The notes under the pieces were generated by a model. That model saw only the letters and a program-made list of their open reading frames with translations. It had not been told where the DNA came from and searched no databases. 64,000 bases of DNA from Owenia fusiformis (Eukaryota > Annelida > Polychaeta > Sabellida > Oweniidae). Within the stretch, counting starts at the first letter, position 1. Every line of letters starts with the position of its first letter. The stretch is taken from positions 37,667,366 to 37,731,365 of the forward strand of contig CAIIXF020000001.1 in NCBI GenBank assembly GCA_903813345.2. Reading direction: 5' to 3'. This document shows positions 11,717 through 25,700 of this stretch, piece by piece. The translations under genes were made by a program, and so were the position numbers.

Positions 11717-14700
11717 TCGTACGTGCGGACTGACTGACTGACGGACTGACGGACTGACGGACAGACGGACGGAGGGCTTCACTATATCCCTTACGAACTT
11801 CGTTCGTTGGGATAATTAGGCTGACCTAAATTTGAATCCAAAGACTCAATTTGAAAAATGACCTTTTTTTACCTTTCGAAGGTCATTGAAGGTCAACTGA
11901 AGGTCAAATGTTAAATCTGAGGTCAGATTTGGACTCCTAGGAACTTGTAGATGATTTTTAAAAAAAAAATTGGTCAGATTGAAGCAAGTTGAAAAATGAC
12001 CTTTTTTGACCATTTTTGACGTCAAATATCTCAAAAATGGTAAAAATTTAATGCTGACATATTGTAAACAATTTGTAGAGAATACTAAAAAGTAGTTTCA
12101 GTTTAATTCATCGCAAGAAATAATGAAGTATAAGGACAAAGTTGAGAAACTTGAAAAAAATTTAGATTTGACCTAGATTTTGACCTTTGACCTAATTTGA
12201 TAAACGTGACCCTTGACCTTGAAAATCTTACTGCTTTAGAGCTCAGTAGGTCTTTTATGATTAGGCTAACCCTAAATTTGAATCCAAACACTTAATTTGA
12301 AAAATCAACTTTTCTGACCTTTCGAAGGTCACTGAAGGTCAACTAAAGGTAAAATGTCAAATCTGAGGTTAAATATGAACTCCTGAGAAGTTGTAGATGA
12401 TTTTAAAAAAAAAGTTGGGTGAATTTGAAGCAAGTTAAAATTTGACCTTATAAACTTTGAAAAATTGACCTTTTTCAGTTTTTGAGCTCTTATATCTCAA
12501 AACTGGGACAAGATTTTAATATATAGTCAATGGCTAATATGTGTAGAACCCTTAGAGGAATGTAAATCTTGACTTTCAATTAAAAATATTAATTTGTAGT
12601 CTTGAACTATGAGATACTTAGATAGCACAGTTTGTGACCTAATTTGATGACCTTGACCTTTGACCTTGAAATGTTTACTTTTTTAGACCTCAGTAGGCTT
12701 TTTGTAATTAGACTGAACTAAATTTGAATCCAAAGACTCAATTTGAAAAATCAACTTTTGTGACCTTTCGAAGGTCACTGAAGGTCAACTAAAGGTCAAA
12801 GGTCAAATCTGAAGTCAGATTTGGACTCCTGGGAACTTGTAGATGATTTTAAAAAAAAAATTTGGTCAGATTAAAGCAAGTTGAAAAATGACCTCTTTTG
12901 ACCGTTTTTTGACGTCAAATATCTCAAAAACGGTAAAAATTTAATGCTGACATATAGTGAACAATTTGTAGAGAATACTTAAATGTAGTTTCAGTTTAAT
13001 TCATCGCAAGAAATAATGAAGTATAATGACAAACTTGAGAAACTTGAAAAAAAACTTAGATTTGACCTAGATTTTGACCTTTGACCTTGACCTAGATATG
13101 AAATATTTTCCCATCAAGATCAAACCAGGTATCTAGTAGGAGCATATAGTAGAAAGTTGAAAGCTAGTTGAAAGTAGGAGAAAACTGCTTTGATAGAATA
13201 ATAATAAGAAGAAGAATAACTAGACTTTTGAAGATTGCAAGCAATCTCACGGAGGCCCTCTTAGGCATTTTTGACAATTTGAAGGTCAACTAAAGGACAA
13301 ATATCAAATCTGAGGTCAGATGTGAACTCTTGAGAGCTTGTAGATGATTTTCAAAAAAAGATTTTGTCAATTTGAAGCGAGTTTAAATTTGACCTTGAAA
13401 AATTTCGAAATTGACCTTTTTTCAAATTTTTGAACTCTTATATCTCAAACTGGGACTAAATTCTATTAGATAGTCAATTGCTTATATGTGTAGAACCCTT
13501 AGAGGGATGTGTATATTTCGACTTCGGGTTAAAAATATTGGTTTGTAGTCTCGATTTTTGCGAAACTTAAAAAGCACAGTTTGTGACCTAATTTCATGAT
13601 CTTGACCTTTGACCTTGAAAAGTTTTACCCTTTTAGACCTCAGTAGGTCTTTTTTAATCAGGCTGACCTAAATTTGAATCCAAAGACTCAATTTGAAAAA
13701 TCAACTTTTCTTACCTTTCGAAGGTCATTGAAGGTCAACTAAAGGTCAAAGGTCAAATATGATATAGGATTCGGACTCCCAGGAATTTGTAGATGATTTT
13801 TAAAAAAAATTTGGTCAGATTGAAGCAAGTTGAAAAATTACCTTTTTTGACCGTTTTTCGACGTCAAATATCTCAAAAACGGTAAAAATTTAATGCTGAC
13901 ATCTAGTGAACAATTTGTAGAAAATACTAAAATGTAGTTTCAGTTTAATTCATCGCAAGAAATAATGAAGTATAAGGACAACGTTGAGAAACTTTAAAAA
14001 AATTTAGATTTGACCTAAATTTTGACCTTTGACCTAATTTGATAACCGTGACCCTTGACCTTGAAAATATTACTGTTTAAAAGCTCAGTAGGTCTTTTAT
14101 GCTTAGGCTAACCCTAAATTTGAATCCAAAAACTAGATTTGAAAATTCAACTTCTCTGACCTTTCGAAGGTCACTGAAGGTCAACTAAAGGTCAAATGTC
14201 AAATCTGTGGTTAAATATGAACTCCTGAGAAGTTGTAGATGATTTTCAAAAAAAATTGGGTGAATTTGAAGCAAGTTAAAATTTGACCTTATAAACTCTG
14301 AAAAATTGACCTTTTTCAGTTTTTGAGCTCTTATATCTGAAAATTGGGACAAAATTTTAATAAATAGTCAATTGCTAATATGTGTAGAACCCTTAGAGGA
14401 ATGTATATCTTGACTTTCAATTAAAAATATTGATTTGTAGTCTTGAACTATGAGAAACTTAGATAGCACAGTTTGTGACCTAATTTGATGACCTTGACCT
14501 TTGACCTTGAAATTTTTACTTTTTTAGACCTCAGTAGGCAATTTGTAATTAGACTGACTTAAATTTGAATCCAAAGACTCAATTTGAAAAATCAACTTTT
14601 CTGACCTTTCAAAGGTCACTGAAGGTCAACTAAAGGTCAAAGGTCAAATCTGAGGTCAGATTCGGACTCCTGGGAACTTGTAGATGATTTTTAAAAAAAA

Positions 14701-15195
14701 ATTTGGTCAGATTGAAGCAAGTTGAAAAATGACCTTTTTTGACCGTTTTTTGACGTCAAATATCCCAAAAACGGTAAAAATTTAATGCTGACATATAGTG
14801 AACAATTTGTAGAGAATACTTAAATGTAGTTTCAGTTTAATTCATCGCAAGAAATAATGAAGTATAAGGACAAACTTGAGAAACTTGAAAAAAAACTTAG
14901 ATTTGACCTAGATTTTGACCTTTGACCTTGACCTAGATATGAAATATTTTCCCATCAAGATGAAACCAGGTATCTAGTAGGAGCATATAGTAGAAAGTTG
15001 AAAGCTAGTAGGAAGTAGAAGAAAAATGCTTTGAAAGAATAATAATAAGAAGAATAAATAAATAAATAAAGAAAAGCTACAAAAGCTATAGGAGGCCCTT
15101 TCAGGAGGGCCTCCTAATAATAATAAGAATAAAGAAGAATAAAGAAAAGCTACAAAAGCTATAGGAGGCCCTTTCAGTAGGGCCTCCTAATAATC

Positions 15196-16714
15196 ATAAA
15201 CTCCGACTAAGTTTGCTCAACAACAAAAAACAGGCGTAACTATTTACACAATTCCACATACGAGTATTTGGTGTTGCATAACACAAAGCCGCATTGAACT
15301 ATCTCTCTCAAGTTTGAAATTCATAGTTTTTTCTACACCATCCAGTTTGATTGTGCATGCTTAGTTATTGCTTATTTTTCTTTGAAGGTACTTTCTTGCC
15401 ATACTCAGTATTATAAAAATACTTGTAAATAGAATGTTCATAATTCGAGACATATTTCAAGACATTCAAACAGATTGTCAGAAGGAAGTTAAATCAAAGT
15501 TCAAATTCCGTGAGTAATCTGTACACTGTACAAAAACATGAACAATATTATGCAGTTATATGTTTTTAGAATAAACTCTTTACGTTCTTCAAACAACTAA
15601 TCCTATCCATTTTTCTTTCCAGAGCTCAAAGTCATTATAAGTAAGTATGACTTATGGAAAGTAGTGTATTTAGTTCTTATGATCAAACATTTTAAGGAAA
15701 CTATCACATTGATATAATTAAGATATCTGATTATTGAAACAAATAAAAACTGGTCAATAAACAAACAAAAAAAACATCACCGTGTCTACTAAATCACGAA
15801 GCCCAATAAAAGTTTTGAAAACACGTTTAATTATATAAGTATATGCAATCGGACATGATATGTTGTTTCGTTATATAAGTTAGTAGATTATAAGGATCCT
15901 GAAGGCAGTATATGTTCCTCCTAACGCTATATTTTGCAATCTTGATTCATAAGGTTTCAGTTGTTCATACCTCTTGTCTCTAGACCCAGTGTAGAGCGAC
16001 GATGACATTTTGTTGCTGAAGAAAAACTAAAATTGAATATGCAGTTTGGCCTATACTTCAAATTGAAGTATAGGACAATATCTGAAGGATATGAACATTT
16101 GATAAGACTGATGAGACAAAACTCTCTGCTTGAACCTAAATTTCACCTGATAGGTACACCATGAATGCTTAAGGGGCCAAGTTCTTTTTGGCTCACACAG
16201 TGAGCCTATGGGATCGACCAGGCGTCCGTCCGTCCGTTGGTCCGTCCGTCAGTCCGTCAACATTGGCCGCACAAATTAAAACTGCTATTCGGATTGAGTC
16301 ATATCCACATTCGTTTTATGCATATCCAGAATGCCTATTTGACCTATCATCGCCATTTCCCAAGTTCACCCGGTTTTGAGAAATTGCTGCTTTGACGTCA
16401 ATGAAAATCAGGATAACATTCCTCTGAAGGTTCTACACTGTGTGAGCACAGGACCGTGGGTCCTTTATTCTGTTTTGTTTTGTATATCTGATGAATGATT
16501 TATTTATAAATTATGTAACAAAGGGGAAGATCAAAAACCTTCACATGACACATTAGGACAGGATATCTTTGAGCACAACTAGATATAAAAACCAATATCC
16601 CAAACTACGATATAATACACAGAGAAATTCAACACACCTCCCTTGTATATATATAAACACACATGGCACGATATCGGTGCTATAAAACTATATTCGATTA
16701 TATCAAAGCTGTCC
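15196..16714. other. Intergenic or intronic DNA with a microexon candidate
   Basis: No substantial coding exon seen. It contains the microexon candidate at 15623-15640 and a CCGTCCGTC-type microsatellite around 16212-16260. TATATAAA-like strings at about 16653-16662 and 16682-16688 could act as a core promoter for the ATG at 16715, by sequence appearance only. Confidence 0.45.
15623..15640 (+). CDS. Candidate 18-nt microexon (ELKVII)
   Basis: A strong pyrimidine tract and acceptor (TTTTTCTTTCCAG) directly precede 18 bases. A consensus donor GTAAGT follows. In phase 1 the 18 nt read (x)AG-CTC-AAA-GTC-ATT-ATA-A, which keeps phase 1 on both sides. The EGF exon (ending 7990) finishes in phase 1, and the exon with the YGAWRSPIT motif can begin in phase 1 at 16725, so all three can be joined in frame. 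The splice signals are clear; real use is unproven. Confidence 0.35.
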   Translation, partial: SSKSL

Positions 16715-19700
16715 ATGTTTACAGAGGAATATGGAGCTTGGAGAAGTCCTATCACCAGCAAGATGGTCAACGATGCGAAAACAATAATTAATGCCTAGGT
16801 CACATAGCCGCCGGGCGCCGGCCGATGAGTAGTCATCGGCCGATTTCTAAATCGACCGGGCGCCGGTGACTTTTCACCGATGTCTTGATCTAATCGTGAG
16901 TATGGTCACATTAGTACAGGCATCGTACGGCGCCCGCAATCAATTGAATCTGAAAGACATCGCACGGGTATCGCAAGGCTATCTGCCGATGGCCGTACGG
17001 CACCCGCAAGGACATCGGTCGATCTACAGGCCTCTAGATTTATACTTAATTCTTGTATGACCCAGTATGACCGTTCCACATGGCGTGAATGCAAGATTCG
17101 AAAACGAAATACTTCGATAGACAGGATTTCCAGGATAATAATGTTTTCATGCAATAAAATCAGAAAAAGCAGATCCTCTTTTCGAGTAAATATGTTTAAT
17201 ATTTAGAAAAAATGCTGACATGGGGTACCTATTCATAATTTTTCAAATTGTTTGATTGATATTTTGCTATCATGGGTACTCCAATTGAAAGAAAACACAT
17301 TGTTTTAATAAAATACTGTATTTATGCCCAGAAAGTACTCATGGTGAAAGTTATGACCGTCTAAAATCACTTGCCATACTGCACGTGGTCTTTTCATCAA
17401 AGTGCACACTGACCTTAATTCATTTTTAGATCTTTTATATAAACAAATACTATGTCTTCCTGTCCATCCGATACTATTAGCAAAATTCCATATTTCTGCA
17501 TCTTTCTTTTGTCTGTTCTCGTAAGGAGAATTTGTTTGGTCATAAAAGAAATTGGCAATTTTTTCTTCTATTTCAAGTGGAGTACCCTCTTCCCTAGACA
17601 CATCTTTATCTCCATCATCCGCCAGCTCACTAGCATTGTTATTGTCTTTTTCCACCTGTCTTCCCAAGGCCTTCCTCATATATGGCCCATTGACCCTATC
17701 CCCTCTATCCTTAGCCATTGGCATATTAACTGTAATTATTGAGCCAGTGAACTTCGTATTAAAATTGTGACCCTTCAAAATACTGTACTCACAAAATCAG
17801 TCAGAAGATTTTTAAAATAAATGATTTGTAATGGTATATGCATGAGTGAATATACGTATAAAAATGTATCACTCTATTCAATGTGTATGACAGACATACA
17901 CGATTGATGTCAATATAAGAACGACTAGATCAACCCACCCACCTAGCCATTCAAATGTGTGTCATTGTTTTACAATAAGCCTAATCATTCCATTTATGTT
18001 TTATAAAAAATCTCTGACAGTGTGTAGTAATTATAATTCCTTACCTCATTATTTTTAGAACCTTTATATCACTTTATAAGTAATCATTATTAAGATTTAT
18101 CAAACAAATCAGCACGCAAAATCCCAAGATGACCGTGCGATGCCACCGGGCGCCGTAAGATAATCGTACGATGACCGGACGGGACACGGCCGGGTAGGTA
18201 CCGATGAGTTTGGTTGAGAAAAAATCGCCAAGACATCGGCAACTTTTATCTCCGCGATAAAACTCTGCCGGCGCCCGTACGATGTCTAAAAATCGGCCGA
18301 TGAGTGGCGATCATCGCCCGGCGCCCGTACGATGCCCGGGCTCGCCGGCCGATTTTGAACAAGATACTCATCGGCCGGGCGCCGTAATGAAAATTGGAGC
18401 CTATGTGACCAAGGCATTAGGAAGTAGTTTACGATCCTGCCATACCAGGTTATTATCATTATTATATCAAAATGGCACAATTTAGGGTTATAAAAGTAGC
18501 TGTCGCTGTAATTCTATTTCCAAAACAACAAACCATAAATAATTAATATTTTCAAGGTTAATCACTGAGATATGAAAAATTATGATAAATCTTGTTCTTT
18601 GCATTATAACTCATGGCTCAAAAGGCGCTCAAAGAAGGCGCTTGACTTATTTCTCTCACAACGAAATAGATATAAGTATTACAAACCAATTGTAACGTTC
18701 AATCTGTATTAACTTTGTGGTTCTAACGTTGTAGGTAGAATATATTGGTCAGAACAGAGATTTAAAGAAGAAGGACGAATTGTAATATGTTCCAATGATA
18801 AAGGCGATCCAAAAGAGACATGCTATACAGATACGAAGTATAGCGCCAGATCAAGTGTTAATGGATATGGCGGGGGAGCTCTGCTCGTTTATAACTCTAC
18901 AATATATTTTGTCAACAGCAGAGATCAGAAAATCTATAGCCAAATGGTACCAGATGGTAAGGCAGAGGTGTTAGTCAACTCATCCAAAATATATCATGCT
19001 GATGGAAGTATTTCACCTGAGGTATGGCGATTGTTAAAGGCCCCATATAAAGTTTAACTCATTTCGACTGATATCGTATTCTTTACCAATTTAATCATAA
19101 AAGTGTGATATGTGAAACCATTTTGGTTTTTGAAGGACTTTTTGTTCGAAAAAATCGTTATTTTATCTAGAACTAAATGACAATTCGTTATTGGAATAAC
19201 GTCTCCTTTGTTCAATCTTATATGAGGTTTGCATGTGCAATTTAAAGATATAAAGCATTGTAAAATATCTACCTTATTACAAGGATACAACTTCACATGA
19301 GTCAGTTAGGTCGGACATCTGGTATACCCCACCCCCCCCCCAAAAAAAAAACTTGGTATATAAAAATAGGTAGATATACCTCTTTATTATAGCTGAACCT
19401 GATCTTCTATGTTCGTGAGGACAACAGTGTTAAACCTGTAATAACCACAATTTCAAAAGTGAACATTAACACTGGAGAGGAAACTGTGATTGTAAGTTGA
19501 TACATATGTACATATACAAGGTGTCAACTAAATATGTTCCCCCTCCCCTTAATTTTAAATTATAAACTTTTGTGCATCAAAAGTGCATCTAGTTGAGCCA
19601 GTCATCTGAAACTTCTTGTGGAGTTGCTATATGAAGCCTAATGTTGATATGCTATAGAACAATTTAGTTACCATACAGACAGAAAAGATGTGCAGCATTA

Positions 19701-22700
19701 AAATAAATGGATGTTAAAGCTGAGGGGAGCACATATTATTTGACAACCTGTTATGTATTTAATGTTTAATGCTACCATATTCATTTTTGATAATGTCTTA
19801 GTAATATATTGCGTGTTATATACTGTTGAAATTCCTTAACGATGATTCTGAAATTATTTTATATTTTATCTTTCAGTTCTTATTTAAAATCTTATATTAA
19901 AATTCTAAATAGGTAAAATTAATCTTCAGATCAGTGGTTCAGACTTCTACAGTTCTCCCCGAGTTTCGCATGATGGAAAGAAGCTCGCCTGGGTCCAATG
20001 GAATTTCCCTAACATGGTATTAAAGATTACTTTTTATATGTTCTACAACTTTTTGGGAGTTCAACTTTATTCTAACTGCACATCTGTTAATAGAAGGGTT
20101 CATGATGATTTATCGATCATAGTAATTTCACTGTTCTACACTAAACGCTCAAAGTTATCGGCGATATAAAGTCAGCACGCATCCGTTTTCGCAAAAACTG
20201 ATTTCAGTTTCAGAGCACTTTTCGGGTAAGTGGTACGAATTGCAAATGACACCCCAAATGACACCCCAAGTGTTTATCAGTTTGCCGCGGAATACGATTT
20301 TGTCAATAAAAATAGCCATGGCTTCAAATATGGGTTATTCACTCCTAAACTGAGCCAGCAATCGCATATTTTGAGGTTTTCTTTATCAATTTTTCGAATG
20401 GTAAACTTGTAGTATGTATTTCAATCAATTTCCTGTATTTGTAATGAATAATATTGCAGTGTTTTTCCACTAGAATTATTTTTTAAGAAGTTCAATTGAT
20501 TAATTTTTTTATTTGGTATCACGGCACATCAAAATGATGGTCAGATGACCTCAGAAAGTCCGCGAAAATAAGAACATTCAGAAGTTGACAGTTTCGTTCT
20601 CATAACTCGTGTTCTGAGGAAATATCACTAGTTTTAATTTGTACTTAAAATAACAAAATAGTAGTTGTATGTGCAAAGTACATCTTATTAGAGATTCTAA
20701 CTGTCGTTTTATTACAACTTAGATAATATATTCATGTGTATATATTGTGAATAGGGCCAATTGATCAGATCATTGTATTTCAGCCTTGGGACAACAGCAC
20801 TCTTTGTTTGGCGAACCTTACTGTAGATGGCAGTGTTGTAGAGGGTTCGATTGTAAAAGTAAGCAGATATTTATTTTTCAAAAACCTGAATTTGCAATTT
20901 CTGCTTCTAGAATCTCATTAAATAAATCAAAAATGCATCTAAAGTATTAATGTATTTTCCATGCGTACAATGTACGTAGTGATTTAATTGCTTGTTTTCT
21001 AGGTTGACACAGACGAATCTTTTATCTTACAGCTAAGTGTGTTTTGATGTCATGCATTCTATAGTTTGCACTGTTATGTCATAATAAAAATAGAATATGA
21101 GGTCGCAGAACATGGTGTACTACTTTCTTGATCACGTGGGCACTATGGGCCATTTTTGAGCCAAAAGTATCAAAAGTGGGTTATTTAAACTTTAAAATAT
21201 GTTGGGATAAACAAGGAGAGATACACTCCCCTCCATAAGTTTGGCAACCTTTTTCCCCCATTGAACTACGTGTTAAAGCCTCTTTACCTTTGAATTTTTA
21301 TTTACTTAACCTGCGATGAAAATACTTATACTATTGATGGAAACGTAATTTGACTTTAATTCCAATACCTCCAAATTTTCTCAATTTTTTTCCTCAATTA
21401 CAATAAGTCGAAAATTGATGATGAATTTGATGAATTTTTGAAAATCGACATTCCCATGTTAACCAATGGGAAATGGTAGGTTTGCCGCAAGTCATATGAC
21501 AGAATATCCATCCATCCGAGTCCTTGCAAAAAATACGAGTTAGGCAGGTAATTGAATTTGCGAACTTTATTTAACAAAAAATTGATATGTTTCTTCAGGT
21601 TCAACAAAGTTATAGGGCTTTAAAGTCAAAATTGTTTTTCAAAAAAACTCTCCCATTGAAATAACACAGGAGGCGAAAAATAATTTTCAAAAATGACTTT
21701 GTAGCGCTGTAACTTTAATATTCATCAAATAAACTAAACACTTAGTGTTCAAAAAAGTTAGACAATTCAATTTTCTATATGAAAATATTTTTTGCTGAAT
21801 CTTTTACTGAAAAGATATCCTGATTTCTGATTTGCCCTGAACCCTCCATTTCCCATTGGATTACATGAGAATGACGATTTTCAAAAATTCATCAAATTTA
21901 TCATCAATTTTCGACCTATTGTAATTGAGGAAAAAAATTAAGAAAATTTGGAGGTATTGGAAATAAAGTCAAGTTACGTTTCCATCAATATCATAAGTTA
22001 TTTCATCGCCGGTTAAGTAAATAAAAATTCAAACGTAAAGAGGCTTTAACACGTAGTTCAATGGAGAAAAAAGGTTGCCAAACTTATGGAGGGGAGTGTA
22101 TATTGAAAGAGATTCACTTAGCATTTAGTTAAACACAATGCCCATAATTATACCATTGGTCTAATTGGAAAAATAATTGATTAACAGACATGACTGATAT
22201 TGGGTGGTTGAGGCAAAATATGAACAATATTCATAAGTAACAATTTTTAGAACTAACGGTGCAGAACTTTTGGATTTGAATAACGAATAAATACTATTAA
22301 TTGATATGGTCATCCGAAATTAGTATGAGACATATTTGCCGTACCTGTAACTGCACCATATGTAATTTCTCCGTTTAGCATTTGTCACCATAATAATTAT
22401 TTTGAAAGACGCCATGTTCTGAGCCGGTGTAAAAATATGATATTATGCGGAATGAAACTTAACTCCAAGAATTGATGCTAATATTTTCTTTAATCCAATA
22501 ATGCAATTCTACTCAAGGTATAAGATACAACTTGTAATGGTACAATACCGTCATTTCGAAGGGCAATACTGCCCGCAGTTACCACCGTTAATGACCAGGG
22601 CTGAAATAGCAAGAAAATCTTTCGGACTGAACGATCACACCAAACTAGTTCTCACTACGTTCTCGAAAACGGGCTTCAACTGTGTACGAACGGACTCACT

Positions 22701-25700
22701 GGACCTACTAAGAACCGTTTGGGATCTATTTACAAACCTCATCGAACGTACTCGAACGGGTAGGTCCTCTAGAACTTAGATAGTGCTCAAAATGTTCTCG
22801 TGGTCGTCACGTTCTAAAATTAGAACGAGTGACAACGTACTAACGCCGAGCTGGACGTACTACGAACGGGACCGTCGTACTTCAATCCTACTAGGGACGT
22901 TTTAACAACGAGTTGAACTGTCTGAGGACGTGTTGAGAACGAGGTAGAACTAAATGCAAACGGGTTTAAACTGATTAAGAACGTATTTAACACTGCTTAT
23001 GAACGAGTTAGCAAAAATATAGCTATCACACCAAACAAGTTGCCTTTGCGTTCTTCAAAACTGGTTTTAAACTGTGTGCGAACGGAATGAACGTAGCTGC
23101 AACTTTCTAAGGTCTATTTACGAACTTTATGAACGTTCTCAGACGGGAATGTGATTTTAGAATTTTGAATCGATTCAAAATTCTATTGCGACCATACCGT
23201 TCTGTTATCAGGTCATGATGACCTTCTAGACTAAGGGACGCGTTCTACGACGTTGCACACCGACGTGGTGCGACGTGAACGAACTGCGAACGAGATGGAC
23301 GTATTGAAGACTGTTTAAGAACGAAGAAGCTAATTATTTCAGACCGACAGATTGAGCCCGTTTTACGACGTTTTCGTAGGACTGGCAAGAACGGGTAAGA
23401 ACTAGTTTGGTGTGATAGGGGGGTAATTTCCCGGGGAAAATTGCCGGTCGTTAATAGACTAGATGCGAATAGAAATAATCTTGATTTACGTCATTAAATA
23501 TTCAAAATTCAGTCAAATTTAAAATCTACATATTTGAAATCTACAGGTAAAAGTACATCTAGAAAAATGGTTTCGAAAATTGTTTATGAACTTTAATTTA
23601 TCAATTTATTTTTTTTTGAAAATGTGACTTCTAGCTCGGGTTGATTCCTCATAGACCCCATGTTACAAAATCACAAAAAGTGAAATATCTTTTCTCGTAT
23701 TGGCCAGATAACATTTTCTTTTACTGGATTTTATAATTTTTTTATTTCAAAGAATAAGCATGTCAAAGCAATTGCAAAAAACAATTACGGTACAGTTACA
23801 TGATAAACATACTTTGCATACTATTAGATACATACGGGTAATATAAAAATTTAACCACTAAAACAGATGTAATTTACGTTAAAGGGAACTTTCTACTATA
23901 CCCACTGCACCATGTTATCTGACCCGAACGAGCCACCTGGTGGCGAAACTGGTAACTACCCACTCGCATCTGCGTTATTGCATTATTGACCTGCAATGTG
24001 GACAACCAATATGACGTCACGTATTACTCAGGTCGATATAGTAAAATGAATGCCTTCTAAAATAGCACTAAAACCCTTAGAACTGGCAAGGTGGTAATAA
24101 TGCCGGTGTGAAAGAAATTATGGTCCCCCGGGGATTATGGTCCCCCTTTTAAAGGCCCTTTCTGGCCCTGATTGTGTATAAGATAATAAGGGAGAGAGCA
24201 CAAAGAGGTCACCATATAAATCAATGGAGAGTAGGACCATAAATTAATAGGACCTCCTACCCTTTTACACCGGTTATTCCATTCTCTATGTTGTGTTATA
24301 TTATTTACCAATGCTTATAATTCATGAGACAAGTTATTATCCATCCATTGTCATATTTTTTAAACTTTCAAGCATTCAATAATTTTTAATATACTGATTT
24401 TAAATGTGGTCGATCATACACCCATATAGGTGTCATGGGCACAATTTTGTATAAATATAGTATTATTTTATTGAAATAAATAAAGTACAATAATACAACA
24501 TGTTTTTTTAAATAAGGTTTCAACCGGAGGAGCTGAAAGTGTCATGGAACCAAAGTGGAGTCCTAAAAATGAACTTTATTATATCTCGGACAAGACTAAT
24601 TGGTGGAACCTGTATCGGGTTCTTGAAGATGGAACTTCAAAAATAGTTATAGAAAGGGATGAAGAAATAGGCCTTCCGCCATGGCAAATGCATTTGGATT
24701 ATTACAATTTCTACGACCGAAAAATCATCACAACCTTTAACAGGGTACAATAAGAATTTTACTTCACAATTACAATATGAATCATTCATAGGTCGTCTCA
24801 TAAATGAAGATTTTCATGTTTTTGAAATTTATAAATTCATTCTCATTAAAAATCAGATTCACTAAATAATATACTACCAAAGAGTATTGTTGTTTTGGTT
24901 TCTTGAATACTTGATAGAGTTATTGTGTTTTATAAATGATGCGATTGTTCATTTTAGTACCTACAGCTGATAGACATGGACACCGGGGTTGTACAAAAGA
25001 TACATACAGGGTATCGCAGTCATTTCAGAATACAGACTTCCTCCTTGGGTGACATTTATGTAAGAGCTGAACACCAAACTCAACCAGAAGCACTCCTCAG
25101 GATCAATATTATCACGTTGCAGGTAAGTAGGACAGATTATAAACAAAAGCAAGGCTGGTATTTTTCTGTCACTAAACTTTTGGTTTTGCTATTCGTTTAA
25201 AGAAGCAAAGGAAGGACATAGTGAACATAGGTATGCACGTTTCCCTGAAAATAGAGATTTAAATCCTCGATTATGAATATTTTGAGACACTATGAACATG
25301 TAATGGTGTAAATGACCCGTATGATGCCGTGGTCACATTTGCTCAGATTTTTACTACGGCGCCCGGCCGATTGGGTATTTGTTTAAAAAATGTATTCAAT
25401 TTTGAACAAAATACTCATCCGCCGGGCGCCGGTGCTATTAATCGAAACAAATATGACCACGGCATTAGTGATAAGTGATAAGCAATTTTTCAAAAATGTC
25501 TCTATTTACATGGACCTAACTAGACGTACAGTATTGTTGTCATTTTTTAAAATGGTGATTCTTAAGGTTGAGATTGTAAAAGAAACACAGGAGTTGGAGC
25601 TTAGTGCGGGCTACATCAGTACACCACGCGAGATCCAATTCCCAACTGGACAAGACAATGATGAAGTAGCTTATGGATATTATTATCCACCAACGGTAAG

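Larger units (their letters stand above)
8953..15195. repeat. Composite repeat block rich in AGGTCA/TGACCT half-sites
   Basis: About 6.2 kb of diverged repeated units. The same unit start (ACTAGACTTTTGAAGATTGC) occurs at about 8954 and 13218. Internal units repeat around 8953-9430, 11820-12260, 12260-13150, 13217-14050 and 14050-15030, with shared segments such as TATCTCAAAAACGGTAAAAA and GTGTAGAACCCTTAGAGG. The right end has two copies of the hairpin GGAGGCCCTTTCAGGAGGGCC-type sequence (15090-15188). Short GACGGAC-type microsatellites lie at about 10081-10110 and 11729-11775, and an N gap at 11694-11716. AGGTCA or its complement recurs dozens of times, including exact direct repeats with 1-base spacing. 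Open frames here are translations of the repeat and are not genes. Confidence 0.85.

Noticed and set aside
22501-22779. 92-codon frame with Arg/Thr-rich end
   Set aside because: It runs into the GAACG-rich TIR element and is explained by its unusual base composition.
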